This document shows positions 10,117 through 22,141 of a stretch of 64,000 bases of DNA, piece after piece; the first letter of the stretch is position 1; every line of letters starts with the position of its first letter. The stretch spans positions 8,981,001 to 9,045,000 of the forward strand of contig NC_060026.1 in assembly GCF_021134715.1 (NCBI RefSeq), written 5' to 3'. The notes under the pieces were generated by a model. The model ran no database searches and was not told the DNA's origin. It saw only the letters and a program-made list of their open reading frames with translations. Made by a program: the position numbers and the translations under genes. Origin of the DNA: Daphnia pulex. Lineage: Eukaryota > Arthropoda > Branchiopoda > Diplostraca > Daphniidae.

Positions 10117-10398
10117 TTGATTTTCGATGTAATTACTATCGTTATATTTTGGAAACTACGGTGTCTTTTATAAAGGAATAGATTCTGATGGTAAGATTGA
10201 TTATCACACGAACACATTTAGTCTTTTGAAAGAGTCAGTCAGATTAGTCAGGTTATTTTTTTATATTTCCTTGGATCTTTTGATCGCCACAAGCCTTGAT
10301 TTCCGTAATGAAAGCTAACAAGCTTAGGCATGATAGTCGGCTACAATAGATGGGTTGTCGTCGTCCAATTTGTATCAAGAAGTATACGTGAGGGGCAA

Positions 10399-10469
10399 GC
10401 ATTGATGGTTCAGTGGTAGAATGCTCGCCTGCCACGCGGGCTGCCCGGGTTCGATTCCCAGTCGATGCA
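10399..10469 (+). tRNA. tRNA-Gly-GCC: tRNA-Gly(GCC) copy 10
   Basis: Same changes as at 7393 (T-G wobble in the acceptor, CTGC variable region, T-stem C-A mismatch). Confidence 0.8.
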
Positions 10470-11047
10470 TTTTAATCACCATTGCCCAAGACAGATTGGT
10501 AGAATCTACTCTATTGAGTTTAGTTTGCTGATATTATTGCGCAGTACGTATAAGGACGGTACTTAGTGGTTAGTGGTGGTCGAAGCAATCTCTTTGAGCG
10601 GACTCTTTTTTGTTTGCCAGATTGGTTTAGATTACTTAATCTTCCTTTGATCATACCAATTGGCGAATAAACCATTTGTAGGACAGAGAGGTACAAGTTA
10701 TATCCATCGCCAGACTCTGTGTTTGTATCGTGGAAACCCAAGATAGTTATCGGTTCAAACTCGTCGTGTTCCAACTGCTGTGGTAATCGACATTCAGACG
10801 CAAATGTTCCCCCTTTTGTAAACTCACTTGGTTCTATGCTCTCCCATTCCAAATACTCTAGTCCCGTGTAGATCTAAAGTCACATTTTGATAAAAAGAAA
10901 AAAAAAAACAGTTAACTAAGATTCAAATTGAATTAGGATGCATATGTGTTGAGATAACAAGATATAGAAACAATGGTGATTAATGTTATTTGAACGTTGT
11001 ATCCGTTTTAAAAGCCTAAACATACCTTCACAAGAAATATTTTTGCT

Positions 11048-11119
11048 TGATCTCGACGTGATTTGAACACGCAACCTCCTGATCTGGAGTCAGGCGCGCT
11101 ACCGTTGCGCCACGAAATC
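11048..11119 (-). tRNA. tRNA-Trp-CCA: tRNA-Trp(CCA) copy 10
   Basis: Consensus. Confidence 0.97.
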
Positions 11120-11401
11120 TTGATTTTCGATGTAATTACTATCGTTATATTTTGGAAACTACGGTGTCTTTTATAAAGGAATAGATTCTGATGGTAAGAT
11201 TGATTATCACACGAACACATTTAGTCTTTTGAAAGAGTCAGTCAGATTAGTCAGGTTATTTTTTTATATTTCCTTGGATCTTTTGATCGCCACAAGCCTT
11301 GATTTCCGTAATGAAAGCTAACAAGCTTAGGCATGATAGTCGGCTACAATAGATGGGTTGTCGTCGTCCAATTTGTATCAAGAAGTATACATGAGGTGCA
11401 A

Positions 11402-11472
11402 GTATCAATGGTTCAGTGGTAGAATGCTCGCCTGCCACGCGGGCGGCCCGGGTTCGATTCCCGGCCGATGCA
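11402..11472 (+). tRNA. tRNA-Gly-GCC: tRNA-Gly(GCC) copy 11
   Basis: GTATCAA acceptor variant, third occurrence, three units after 8397. Confidence 0.8.
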
Positions 11473-12049
11473 TTTTTATCACCGTTGCCCAAGACACATT
11501 GGTAGAATCTACTCTATTGAGTTTAGTTTGTTGATATTCTTGCGCAGTACGCGTAAGGACGGTACTTAGTGGTTAGTAGTGGTTGAAGCAATCTCTTTAA
11601 GCGGACTCTTTTTTGTTTGCCAGATTGGTTTAGATTACTTAATCTTCCTTTGATCATACCAATTGGCGAATAAACCATTTGTAGGACAGAGAGGTACAAG
11701 TTATATCCATCGCCAGACTCTGTGTTTGTATCGTGGAAACCCAAGATAGTTATCGGTTGAAACTCGTCGTGTTCCAACTGCTGTGGTAATCGACATTCAG
11801 ACGCAAATGTTCCCCCTTTTGTAAACTCACTTGGTTCTATGCTCTCCCATTCCAAAAACTGTAGTCCCGTGTAGATCTAAAGTCACATTTTGATAAAAAG
11901 AAAAAAAAAACAGTTAACTAAGATTCAAATTGAATTAGGATGCATATGTGTTGAGATAACAAGATATAGAAACAATGGTGATTAATGTTATTTGAACATT
12001 GTATCCATTTTAAAAGCCTAAACATACCTTCACAAGAAATATTTTTGCT

Positions 12050-12121
12050 TGATCTCGACGTGATTTGAACACGCAACCTCCTGATCTGGAGTCAGGTGCG
12101 CTACCATTGCACCACGAAATC
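12050..12121 (-). tRNA. tRNA-Trp-CCA: tRNA-Trp(CCA) copy 11
   Basis: A26 and AATGGTA D loop, plus a T-G wobble in the D stem (GTGC/GCGC). Confidence 0.92.
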
Positions 12122-12403
12122 ATGATTTTCGATGTAATTACTATCGTTATATTTTGGGAACTACGGTGTCTTTTATAAAGGAATAGATTCTGATGGTAAG
12201 ATTGATTATCACACGAACACATTTAGTCTTTTGAAAGAGTCAGTCAGATTAGTCAGGTTATTTTTTTATATTTCCTTGGATCTTTTGATCGCCACAAGCC
12301 TTGATTTCCGTAATGAAAGCTAACAAGCTTAGGCATGATAGTCGGCTACAATAGATGGGTTGTCGTCGTGCAATTTGTATCAAGAAGTATACGTGAGGGG
12401 CAA

Positions 12404-12474
12404 GCATCGATGGTTCAGTGGTAGAAATCTTGCCTGCCACGCGGGCGGCCCGGGTTCGATTCCTGGTCGATGCA
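12404..12474 (+). tRNA. tRNA-Gly-GCC: tRNA-Gly(GCC) copy 12
   Basis: AAATCTTGCC type, three units after 9399. Confidence 0.8.
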
Positions 12475-13051
12475 TTTTAATCACCATTGCCCAAGACAGA
12501 TTGGTAGAATCTACTCTATTGAGTTTAGTTTGCTGATATTATTGCGCAGTACGTATAAGGACGGTACTTAGTGGTTAGTGGTGGTCGAAGCAATCTCTTT
12601 GAGCGGACTCTTTTTTGTTTGCCAGATTGGTTTAGATTACTTAATCTTCCTTTGATCATACCAATTGGCGAATAAACCATTTGTAGGACAGAGAGGTACA
12701 AGTTATATCCATCGCCAGACTCTGTGTTTGTATCGTGGAAACCCAAGATAGTTATCGGTTCAAACTCGTCGTGTTCCAACTGCTGTGGTAATCGACATTC
12801 AGACGCAAATGTTCCCCCTTTTGTAAACTCACTTGGTTCTATGCTCTCCCATTCCAAAAACTGTAGTCCCGTGTAGATCTAAAGTCACATTTTGATAAAA
12901 AGAAAAAAAAAACAGTTAACTAAGATTCAAATTGAATTAGGATGCATATGTGTTGAGATAACAAGATATAGAAACAATGGTGATTAATGTTATTTGAACG
13001 TTGTATCCGTTTTAAAAGCCTAAACATACCTTCACAAGAAATATTTTTGCT

Positions 13052-13123
13052 TGATCTCGACGTGATTTGAACACGCAACCTCCTGATCTGGAGTCAGGCG
13101 CGCTACCGTTGCGCCACGAAATC
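13052..13123 (-). tRNA. tRNA-Trp-CCA: tRNA-Trp(CCA) copy 12
   Basis: Consensus. Confidence 0.97.
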
Positions 13124-13405
13124 TTGATTTTCGATGTAATCACTATCGTTATATTTTGGAAACTACGGTGTCTTTTATAAAGGAATAGATTCTGATGGTA
13201 AGATTGATTATCACACGAACACATTTAGTCTTTTGAAAGAGTCAGTCAGATTAGTCAGGTTATTTTTTTATATTTCCTTGGATCTTTTGATCGCCACAAG
13301 CCTTGATTTCCGTAATGAAAGCTAACAAGCTTAGGCATGATAGTCGGCTACAATAGATGGGTTGTCGTCGTGCAATTTGTATCAAGAAGTATACGTGAGG
13401 GGCAA

Positions 13406-13476
13406 GCATTGATGGTTCAGTGGTAGAATGCTCGCCTGCCACGCGGGCGGCCCGGGTTCGATTCCCGGTCGATGCA
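13406..13476 (+). tRNA. tRNA-Gly-GCC: tRNA-Gly(GCC) copy 13
   Basis: Only change is GCATTGA in the acceptor (T5-G68 wobble). Confidence 0.93.
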
Positions 13477-14052
13477 TTTTAATCACCATTGCCCAAGACA
13501 GATTGGTAGAATCTACTCTATTGAGTTTAGTTTGCTGAGATTATTGCGCAGTACGTATAAGGACGGTACTTAGTGGTTAGTGGTGGTCGAAGCAATCTCT
13601 TTGAGCGGACTCTTTTTTGTTTGCCAGATTGGTTTAGATTACTTAATCTTCCTTTGATCATACCAATTGGCGAATAAACCATTTGTAGGACAGAGAGGTA
13701 CAAGTTATATCCATCGCCAGACTCTGTGTTTGTATCGTGGAAACCCAAGATAGTTATCGGTTCAAACTCGTCGTGTTCCAACTGCTGTGGTAATCGACAT
13801 TCAGACGCAAATGTTCCCCCTTTTGTAAACTCACTTGGTTCTATGCTCTCCCATTCCAAAAACTCTAGTCCCGTGTAGATCTAAAGTCACATTTTGATAA
13901 AAAGAAAAAAAAACAGTTAACTAAGATTCAAATTGAATTAGGATGCATATGTGTTGAGATAACAAGATATAGAAACAATGGTGATTAATGTTATTTGAAC
14001 ATTGTATCCGTTTTAAAAGCCTAAACATACCTTCACAAGAAATATTTTTGCT

Positions 14053-14124
14053 TGATCTCGACGTGAATTGAACACGCAACCTCCTGATCTAGAGTCAGGT
14101 GCGCTACCATTGCGCCACGAAATC
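14053..14124 (-). tRNA. tRNA-Trp body with anticodon CUA (amber-reading)
   Basis: The anticodon loop on the - strand reads CTCTAGA, so bases 34-36 are CTA, which pairs with the UAG stop codon. The acceptor, D, anticodon and T stems stay paired. The discriminator is A and the T loop is TTCAATT (C56 and A58 kept). The A box has only the common D-loop variant, and the downstream TTTT is present. Nothing else marks it as dead. Single-base CUA derivatives of tRNA-Trp are known amber suppressors in other animals (C. elegans sup-5 and sup-7). Only one copy in the window has this change. Whether it is transcribed and charged cannot be told from sequence. Confidence 0.88.
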
Positions 14125-14406
14125 TTGATTTTCGATGTAATTACTATCGTTATATTTTGGGAACTACGGTGTCTTTTATAAAGGAATAGATTCTGATGGT
14201 AAGATTGATTATCACACGAACACATTTAGTCTTTTGAAAGAGTCAGTCAGATTAGTCAGGTTATTTTTTTATATTTCCTTGGATCTTTTGATCGCCACAA
14301 GCCTTGATTTCCGTAATGAAAGCTAACAAGCTTGGGCATGATAGTCGGCTACAATAGATGGGTTGTCGTCGTGCAATTTGTATCAAGAAGTATACGTGAG
14401 GGGCAA

Positions 14407-14477
14407 GCATTGATGGTTCAGTGGTAGAATGCTCGCCTGCCACGCGGGCGGCCCGGGTTCGATTCCTGGTCGATGCA
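14407..14477 (+). tRNA. tRNA-Gly-GCC: tRNA-Gly(GCC) copy 14
   Basis: GCATTGA acceptor plus a T-stem G-T wobble (CCTGG); the anticodon arm is consensus. Confidence 0.9.
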
Positions 14478-15055
14478 TTTTAATCACCATTGCCCAAGAC
14501 AGATTGGTAGAATCTACTCTATTGAGTTTAGTTTGCTGATATTATTGCGCAGTACGTATAAGGACGGTACTTAGTGGTTAGTGGTGGTCGAAGCAATCTC
14601 TTTGAGCGGACTCTTTTTTGTTTGCCAGATTGGTTTAGATTACTTAATCTTCCTTTGATCATACCAATTGGCGAATAAACCATTTGTAGGACAGAGAGGT
14701 ACAAGTTATATCCATCGCCAGACTCTGTGTTTGTATCGTGGAAACCCAAGATAGTTATCGGTTCAAACTCGTCGTGTTCCAACTGCTGTGGTAATCGACA
14801 TTCAGACGCAAATGTTCCCCCTTTTGTAAACTCACTTGGTTCTATGCTCTCCCATTCCAAAAACTGTAGTCCCGTGTAGATCTAAAGTCACATTTTGATA
14901 AAAAGAAAAAAAAAAACAGTTAACTAAGATTCAAATTGAATTAGGATGCATATGTGTTGAGATAACAAGATATAGAAACAATGGTGATTAATGTTATTTG
15001 AACATTGTATCCGTTTTAAAAGCCTAAACATACCTTCACAAGAAATATTTTTGCT

Positions 15056-15127
15056 TGATCTCGACGTGATTTGAACACGCAACCTCCTGATCTGGAGTCA
15101 GGTGCGCTACCATTGCGCCACGAAATC
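15056..15127 (-). tRNA. tRNA-Trp-CCA: tRNA-Trp(CCA) copy 14
   Basis: A26 and AATGGTA D loop. Confidence 0.95.
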
Positions 15128-15409
15128 TTGATTTTCGATGTAATTACTATCGTTATATTTTGGGAACTACGGTGTCTTTTATAAAGGAATAGATTCTGAT
15201 GGTAAGATTGATTATCACACGAACACATTTAGTCTTTTGAAAGAGTCAGTCAGATTAGTCAGGTTATTTTTTTATATTTCCTTGGATCTTTTGATCGCCA
15301 CAAGCCTTGATTTCCGTAATGAAAGCTAACAAGCTTAGGCATGATAGTCGGCTACAATAGATGGGTTGTCGTCGTGCAATTTGTATCAAGAAGTATACGT
15401 GAGGGGCAA

Positions 15410-15480
15410 GCATCGATGGTTCAGTGGTAGAAATCTTGCCTGCCACGCGGGCGGCCCGGGTTCGATTCCTGGTCGATGCA
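15410..15480 (+). tRNA. tRNA-Gly-GCC: tRNA-Gly(GCC) copy 15
   Basis: AAATCTTGCC type as at 3389. Confidence 0.8.
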
Positions 15481-16059
15481 TTTTAATCACCATTGCCCAA
15501 GACAGATTGGTAGAATCTACTCTATTGAGTTTAGTTTGCTGATATTATTGCGCAGTACGTATAAGGACGGTACTTAGTGGTTAGTGGTGGTCGAAGCAAT
15601 CTCTTTGAGCGGACTCTTTTTTGTTTGCCAGATTGGTTTAGATTACTTAATCTTCCTTTGATCATACCAATTGGCGAATAAACCATTTGTAGGACAGAGA
15701 GGTACAAGTTATATCCATCGCCAGACTCTGTGTTTGTATCGTGGAAACCCAAGATAGTTATCGGTTCAAACTCGTCGTGTTCCAACTGCTGTGGTAATCG
15801 ACTTTCAGACGCAAATGTTCCCCCTTTTGTAAACTCACTTGGTTCTATGCTCTCCCATTCCAAAAACTGTAGTCCCGTGTAGATCTAAAGTCACATTTTG
15901 ATAAAAAGAAAAAAAAAAAACAGTTAACTAAGATTCAAATTGAATTAGGATGCATATGTGTTGAGATAACAAGATATAGAAACAATGGTGATTAATGTTA
16001 TTTGAACATTGTATCCGTTTTAAAAGCCTAAACATACCTTCACAAGAAATATTTTTGCT

Positions 16060-16131
16060 TGATCTCGACGTGATTTGAACACGCAACCTCCTGATCTGGA
16101 GTCAGGTGCGCTACCATTGCGCCACGAAATC
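16060..16131 (-). tRNA. tRNA-Trp-CCA: tRNA-Trp(CCA) copy 15
   Basis: A26 and AATGGTA D loop. Confidence 0.95.
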
Positions 16132-16413
16132 TTGATTTTCGATGTAATTACTATCGTTATATTTTGGGAACTACGGTGTCTTTTATAAAGGAATAGATTC
16201 TGATGGTAAGATTGATTATCACACGAACACATTTAGTCTTTTGAAAGAGTCAGTCAGATTAGTCAGGTTATTTTTTTATATTTCCTTGGATCTTTTGATC
16301 GCCACAAGCCTTGATTTCCGTAATGAAAGCTAACAAGCTTAGGCATGATAGTCGGCTACAATAGATGGGTTGTCGTCGTGCAATTTGTATCAAGAAGTAT
16401 ACGTGAGGGGCAA

Positions 16414-16484
16414 GCATCGATGGTTCAGTGGTAGAAATCTCGCCTGTCACGCGGGCGGCCCGGGTTCGATTCCTGGTCGATGCA
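16414..16484 (+). tRNA. tRNA-Gly body with anticodon GUC (copy 16)
   Basis: The anticodon loop reads CTGTCAC, so bases 34-36 are GTC, an aspartate anticodon on a glycine tRNA body. The rest is the AAATCT D-stem variant with stem CTCGC/GCGGG intact. Both promoter boxes and the TTTT terminator are kept, so transcription is plausible. Loss of C35 should weaken glycyl-tRNA synthetase recognition, and A73 (not G73) argues against efficient aspartylation. It is either a dead variant or a mistranslating or regulatory tRNA. Confidence 0.85.
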
Positions 16485-17061
16485 TTTTAATCACCATTGC
16501 CCAAGACAGATTGGTAGAATCTACTCTATTGAGTTTAGTTTGCTGATATTATTGCGCAGTACGTATAAGGACGGTACTTAGTGGTTAGTGGTGGTCGAAG
16601 CAATCTCTTTGAGCGGACTCTTTTTTGTTTGCCAGATTGGTTTAGATTACTTAATCTTCCTTTGATCATACCAATTGGCGAATAAACCATTTGTAGGACA
16701 GAGAGGTACAAGTTATATCCATCGCCAGACTCTGTGTTTGTATCGTGGAAACCCAAGATAGTTATCGGTTCAAACTCGTCGTGTTCCAACTGCTGTGGTA
16801 ATCGACATTCAGACGCAAATGTTCCCCCTTTTGTAAACTCACTTGGTTCTATGCTCTCCCATTCCAAAAACTGTAGTCCCGTGTAGATCTAAAGTCACAT
16901 TTTGATAAAAAGAAAAAAAAAACAGTTAACTAAGATTCAAATTGAATTAGGATGCATATGTGTTGAGATAACAAGATATAGAAACAATGGTGATTAATGT
17001 TATTTGAACGTTGTATCCGTTTTAAAAGCCTAAACATACCTTCACAAGAAATATTTTTGCT

Positions 17062-17133
17062 TGATCTCGACGTGATTTGAACACGCAACCTCCTGATCTG
17101 GAGTCAGGCGCGCTACCATTGCGCCACGAAATC
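17062..17133 (-). tRNA. tRNA-Trp-CCA: tRNA-Trp(CCA) copy 16
   Basis: AATGGTA D loop only. Confidence 0.95.
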
Positions 17134-17415
17134 TTGCTTTTCGATGTAATTACTATCGTTATATTTTGGGAACTACGGTGTCTTTTATAAAGGAATAGAT
17201 TCTGATGGTAAGATTGATTATCACACGAACACATTTAGTCTTTTGAAAGAGTCAGTCAGATTAGTCAGGTTATTTTTTTATATTTCCTTGGATCTTTTGA
17301 TCGCCACAAGCCTTGATTTCCGTAATGAAAGCTAACAAGCTTAGGCATGATAGTCGGCTACAATAGATGGGTTGTCGTCGTGCAATTTGTATCAAGAAGT
17401 ATACGTGAGGGGCAA

Positions 17416-17486
17416 GCATCGATGGTTCAGTGGTAGAAATCTTGCCTGCCACGCGGGCGGCCCGGGTTCGATTCCTGGTCGATGCA
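17416..17486 (+). tRNA. tRNA-Gly-GCC: tRNA-Gly(GCC) copy 17
   Basis: AAATCTTGCC type as at 3389. Confidence 0.8.
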
Positions 17487-18063
17487 TTTTAATCACCATT
17501 GCCCAAGACAGATTGGTAGAATCTACTCTATTGAGTTTAGTTTGCTGATATTATTGCGCAGTACGTATAAGGACGGTACTTAGTGGTTAGTGGTGGTTGA
17601 AGCAATCTCCTTAAGCGGACTCTTTTTTGTTTGCCAGATTGGTTTAGATTACTTAATCTTCCTTTGATCATACCAATTGGCGAATAAACCATTTGTAGGA
17701 CAGAGAGGTACAAGTTATATCCATCGCCAGACTCTGTGTTTGTATCGTGGAAACCCAAGATAGTTATCGGTTCAAACTCGTCGTGTTCCAACTGCTGTGG
17801 TAATCGACATTCAGACGCAAATGTTCCCCCTTTTGTAAACTCACTTGGTTCTATGCTCTCCCATTCCAAAAACTGTAGTCCCGTGTAGATCTAAAGTCAC
17901 ATTTTGATAAAAAGAAAAAAAAAACAGTTAACTAAGATTCAAATTGAATTAGGATGCATATGTGTTGAGATAACAAGATATAGAAACAATGGTGATTAAT
18001 GTTATTTGAACGTTGTATCCGTTTTAAAAGCCTAAACATACCTTCACAAGAAATATTTTTGCT

Positions 18064-18135
18064 TGATCTCGACGTGATTTGAACACGCAACCTCCTGATC
18101 TGGAGTCAGGCGCGCTACCGTTGCGCCACGAAATC
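18064..18135 (-). tRNA. tRNA-Trp-CCA: tRNA-Trp(CCA) copy 17
   Basis: Consensus. Confidence 0.97.
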
Positions 18136-18417
18136 TTGATTTTCGATGTAATTACTATCGTTATATTTTGGAAACTACGTTGTCTTTTATAAAGGAATAG
18201 ATTCTGATGGTAAGATTGATTATCACACGAACACATTTAGTCTTTTGAAAGAGTCAGTCAGATTAGTCAGGTTATTTTTTTATATTTCCTTGGATCTTTT
18301 GATCGCCACAAGCCTTGATTTCCGTAATGAAAGCTAACAAGCTTAGGCATGATAGTCGGCTACAATAGATGGGTTGTCGTCGTGCAATTTGTATCAAGAA
18401 GTATACGTGAGGGGCAA

Positions 18418-18488
18418 GCATTGATGGTTCAGTGGTAGAATGCTCGCCTGCCACGCGGGCGGCCCGGGTTCGATTCACGGTCGATGCA
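18418..18488 (+). tRNA. tRNA-Gly-GCC: tRNA-Gly(GCC) copy 18
   Basis: GCATTGA acceptor. T stem CCGGG/CACGG has a G52-A62 mismatch, which also alters the last bases of the B box. Confidence 0.78.
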
Positions 18489-19065
18489 TTTTAATCACTA
18501 TTGCCCAAGACAGATTGGTAGAATCTACTCTGTTGAGTTTAGTTTGCTGATATTATTGCGCAGTACGTATAAGGACGGTACTTAGTGGTTAGTGGTGGTC
18601 GAAGCAATCTCTTTGAGCGGACTCTTTTTTGTTTGCCAGATTGGTTTAGATTACTTAATCTTCCTTTGATCATACCAATTGGCGAATAAACCATTTGTAG
18701 GACAGAGAGGTACAAGTTATATCCATCGCCAGACTCTGTGTTTGTATCGTGGAAACCCAAGATAGTTATCGGTTCAAACTCGTCGTGTTCCAACTGCTGT
18801 GGTAATCGACATTCAGACGCAAATGTTCCCCCTTTTGTAAACTCACTTGGTTCTATGCTCTCCCATTCCAAAAACTGTAGTCCCGTGTAGATCTAAAGTC
18901 ACATTTTGATAAAAAGAAAAAAAAAACAGTTAACTAAGATTCAAATTGAATTAGGATGCATATGTGTTGAGATAACAAGATATAGAAACAATGGTGATTA
19001 ATGTTATTTGAACGTTGTATCCGTTTTAAAAGCCTAAACATACCTTCACAAGAAATATTTTTGCT

Positions 19066-19137
19066 TGATCTCGACGTGATTTGAACACGCAACCTCCTGA
19101 TCTGGAGTCAGGCGCGCTACCATTGCGCCACGAAATC
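19066..19137 (-). tRNA. tRNA-Trp-CCA: tRNA-Trp(CCA) copy 18
   Basis: AATGGTA D loop only. Confidence 0.95.
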
Positions 19138-19419
19138 TTGATTTTCGATGTAATTACTATCGTTATATTTTGGGAACTACGGTGTCTTTTATAAAGGAAT
19201 AGATTCTGATGGTAAGATTGATTATCACACGAACACATTTAGTCTTTTGAAAGAGTCAGTCAGATTAGTCAGGTTATTTTTTTATATTTCCTTGGATCTT
19301 TTGATCGCCACAAGCCTTGATTTCCGTAATGAAAGCTAACAAGCTTAGGCATGATAGTCGGCTACAATAGATGGGTTGTCGTCGTGCAATTTGTATCAAG
19401 AAGTATACGTGAGGGGCAA

Positions 19420-19490
19420 GCATCGATGGTTCAGTGGTAGAAATCTTGCCTGCCACGCGGGCGGCCCTGGTTCGATTCCTGGTCGATGCA
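19420..19490 (+). tRNA. tRNA-Gly-GCC: tRNA-Gly(GCC) copy 19
   Basis: AAATCTTGCC type with an added T51-T63 mismatch (CCTGG/CCTGG) in the T stem. Confidence 0.72.
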
Positions 19491-20066
19491 TTTTAATCAC
19501 CATTGCCCAAGACAGATTGGTAGAATCTACTCTATTGAGTTTAGTTTGCTGATATTCTTGCGCAGTACGTATAAGGACGGTACTTAGTGGTTAGTGGTGG
19601 TTGAAGCAATCTCCTTAAGCGGACTCTTTTTTGTTTGCCAGATTGGTTTAGATTACTTAATCTTCCTTTGATCATACCAATTGGCGAATAAACCATTTGT
19701 AGGACAGAGAGGTACAAGTTATATCCATCGCCAGACTCTGTGTTTGTATCGTGGAAACCCAAGATAGTTATCGGTTCAAACTCGTCGTGTTCCAACTGCT
19801 GTGGTAATCGACATTCAGACGCAAATGTTCCCCCTTTTGTAAACTCACTTGGTTCTATGCTCTCCCATTCCAAAAACTGTAGTCCCGTGTAGATCTAAAG
19901 TCACATTTTGATAAAAAGAAAAAAAAACAGTTAACTAAGATTCAAATTGAATTAGGATGCATATGTGTTGAGATAACAAGATATAGAAACAATGGTGATT
20001 AATGTTATTTGAACGTTGTATCCGTTTTAAAAGCCTAAACATACCTTCACAAGAAATATTTTTGCT

Positions 20067-20138
20067 AGATCTCGACGTGATTTGAACACGCAACCTCCTG
20101 ATCTGGAGTCAGGCGCGCTACCGTTGCGCCACGAAATC
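20067..20138 (-). tRNA. tRNA-Trp-CCA: tRNA-Trp(CCA) copy 19, discriminator U
   Basis: The base after the acceptor stem is T, so discriminator A73, a tryptophan identity base in eukaryotes, is U. The body is otherwise consensus. The upstream TATA-like box is also altered (TCTCTGTTTTTTGG on +). Confidence 0.82.
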
Positions 20139-20420
20139 TTGATTTTCGATGTAATTACTATCTCTGTTTTTTGGGAACTACGGTGTCTTTTATAAAGGAA
20201 TAGATTCTGATGGTAAGATTGATTATCACACGAACACATTTAGTCTTTTGAAAGAATCAGTCAGATTAGTCAGGTTATTTTTTTATATTTCCTTGGATCT
20301 TTTGATCGCCACAAGCCTTGATTTCCGTAATGAAAGCTAACAAGCTTAGGCATGATAGTCGGCTAAAATAGATGGGTTGTCGTCGTCCAATTTGTATCAA
20401 GAAGTATACGTAAGGTGGAA

Positions 20421-20491
20421 GCATCGATGGTTCAGTGTTAGAATGCTCGCCTGCCACGCGGGCGGCCCGGGTTCGATTCCCGGTCGATGCA
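20421..20491 (+). tRNA. tRNA-Gly-GCC: tRNA-Gly(GCC) copy 20
   Basis: The D loop reads AGTGTTA: G19 of the invariant G18-G19 pair is T, which weakens both the A box and the D-loop/T-loop contact. Confidence 0.72.
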
Positions 20492-21069
20492 TTTTAATCG
20501 CCATTGCCCAAGACAGATTGGTAGAATCTACTCTATTGAGTTTAGTTTGCTGATATTCTTGCGCAGTACGTCTAAGGACGGTACTTAGTGGTTAGTGGTG
20601 GTTGAAGCAATCTCTTTGAGCGGACTCTTTTTTGTTTGCCAGATTGGTTTAGATTACTTAATCTTCCTTTGATCATACCAATTGGCGAATAAACCATTTG
20701 TAGGACAGAGAGGTACAAGTTATATCCATCGCCAGACTCTGTGTTTTTATCGTGGAAACACAAGTATAATTATCGGTTCAAACTCGTCGTGTTCCAACTG
20801 CTGTGGTAATCGACATTCAGACGCAAATGTTCCCCCTTTTGTAAACTCACTTGGTTCTATGCTCTCCCATTCTAAAAACTGTAGTCCCGTGTAGATCTAA
20901 AGTCACATTTTGATAAAAAGAAAAAAAAAACAGCTGACTAAGATTCAAATTGAATTAGGATACATGTGTGTTGAGATAACAAGATATAGAAACAATGGTG
21001 ATTAACGTTATTTGATCGTTGTATCCGTTTTAAAAGCCTAAACATACCTTCACAAGAAATATTTTTGCT

Positions 21070-21141
21070 AGATCTCGACGTGATTTGAACACGCAACCTC
21101 CTGATCTGGAGTCAGGCGCGCTACCGTTGCGCCACGAAATC
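21070..21141 (-). tRNA. tRNA-Trp-CCA: tRNA-Trp(CCA) copy 20, discriminator U
   Basis: U73 as at 20067; body consensus. Confidence 0.82.
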
Positions 21142-21423
21142 TTGATTTTCGATGTAATTACTATCTTTATATTTTGGGAACTACGGTGTCTTTTATAAAG
21201 GAATAGATTCTGATGGTAAGATTGATTATCACACGAACACATTTAGTCTTTTGAAAGAGTCAGTCAGATTAGTCAGGTTATTTTTTTATATTTCCTTGGA
21301 TCTTTTGATCGCCACAAGCCTTGATTTCCGTAATGAAAGCTAACAAGCTTAGGCATGATAGTCGGCTACAATAGATGGGTTGTTGTCGTGCAATTTGTAT
21401 CAAGAAGTATACGTGAGGTGCAA

Positions 21424-21494
21424 GCATTGATGGTTCAGTGGTAGAATGCTCGCCTGCCACGCGGGCGGCCCGGGTACGATTCCCGGTCGATGCA
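21424..21494 (+). tRNA. tRNA-Gly-GCC: tRNA-Gly(GCC) copy 21
   Basis: The T loop reads TACGATT: invariant T55 is A, which also damages the B box (GGTACGATTCC). GCATTGA acceptor. Same as 23425, two units away. Confidence 0.68.
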
Positions 21495-22069
21495 TTTTAA
21501 TCACCATTGCCCAAGACAGATTGGTAGAATCTACTCTATTGAGTTTAGTTTGCTGATATTATTGCGCAGTACGTATAAGGACGGTACTTAGTGGTTAGTG
21601 GTGGTTGAAGCAATCTCCTTAAGCGGACTCTTTTTTGTTTGCCAGATTGGTTTAGATTACTTAATCTTCCTTTGATCATACCAATTGGCGAATAAACCAT
21701 TTGTAGGACAGAGAGGTACAAGTTATATCCATCGCCAGACTCTGTGTTTGTATCGTGGAAACCCAAGATAGTTATCGGTTCAAACTCGTCGTGTTCCAAC
21801 TGCTGTGGTAATCGACATTCAGACGCAAATGTTCCCCTTTTTGTAAACTCACTTGGTTCTATGCTCTCCCATTCCAAAAACTGTAGTCCCGTGTAGATCT
21901 AAAGTCACATTTTGATAAAAAGAAAAAAAGCAGCTGACTACAATTCAAATTGAATTAGGATACATGTGTGTTGAGATAACAAGATATTGAACCAATGGTG
22001 ATTAATGTTATTTGATCGTTGTATCTGTTCTATAAGACCAAACATACCTTCACGAGAAATATTTTTGCT

Positions 22070-22141
22070 TGATCTCGACGTGATTTGAACACGCAACCTC
22101 CTGATCTGGAGTCAGGCGCGCTACCGTTGCGCCACGAAATC
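22070..22141 (-). tRNA. tRNA-Trp-CCA: tRNA-Trp(CCA) copy 21
   Basis: Consensus body; downstream TTTT missing (TTCTATAAG flank). Confidence 0.95.

Noticed and set aside
14053-14124. CUA anticodon as a pyrrolysine-type tRNA
   Set aside because: The body is plainly the array's tRNA-Trp with one base changed; it has none of the compact features of tRNA-Pyl.
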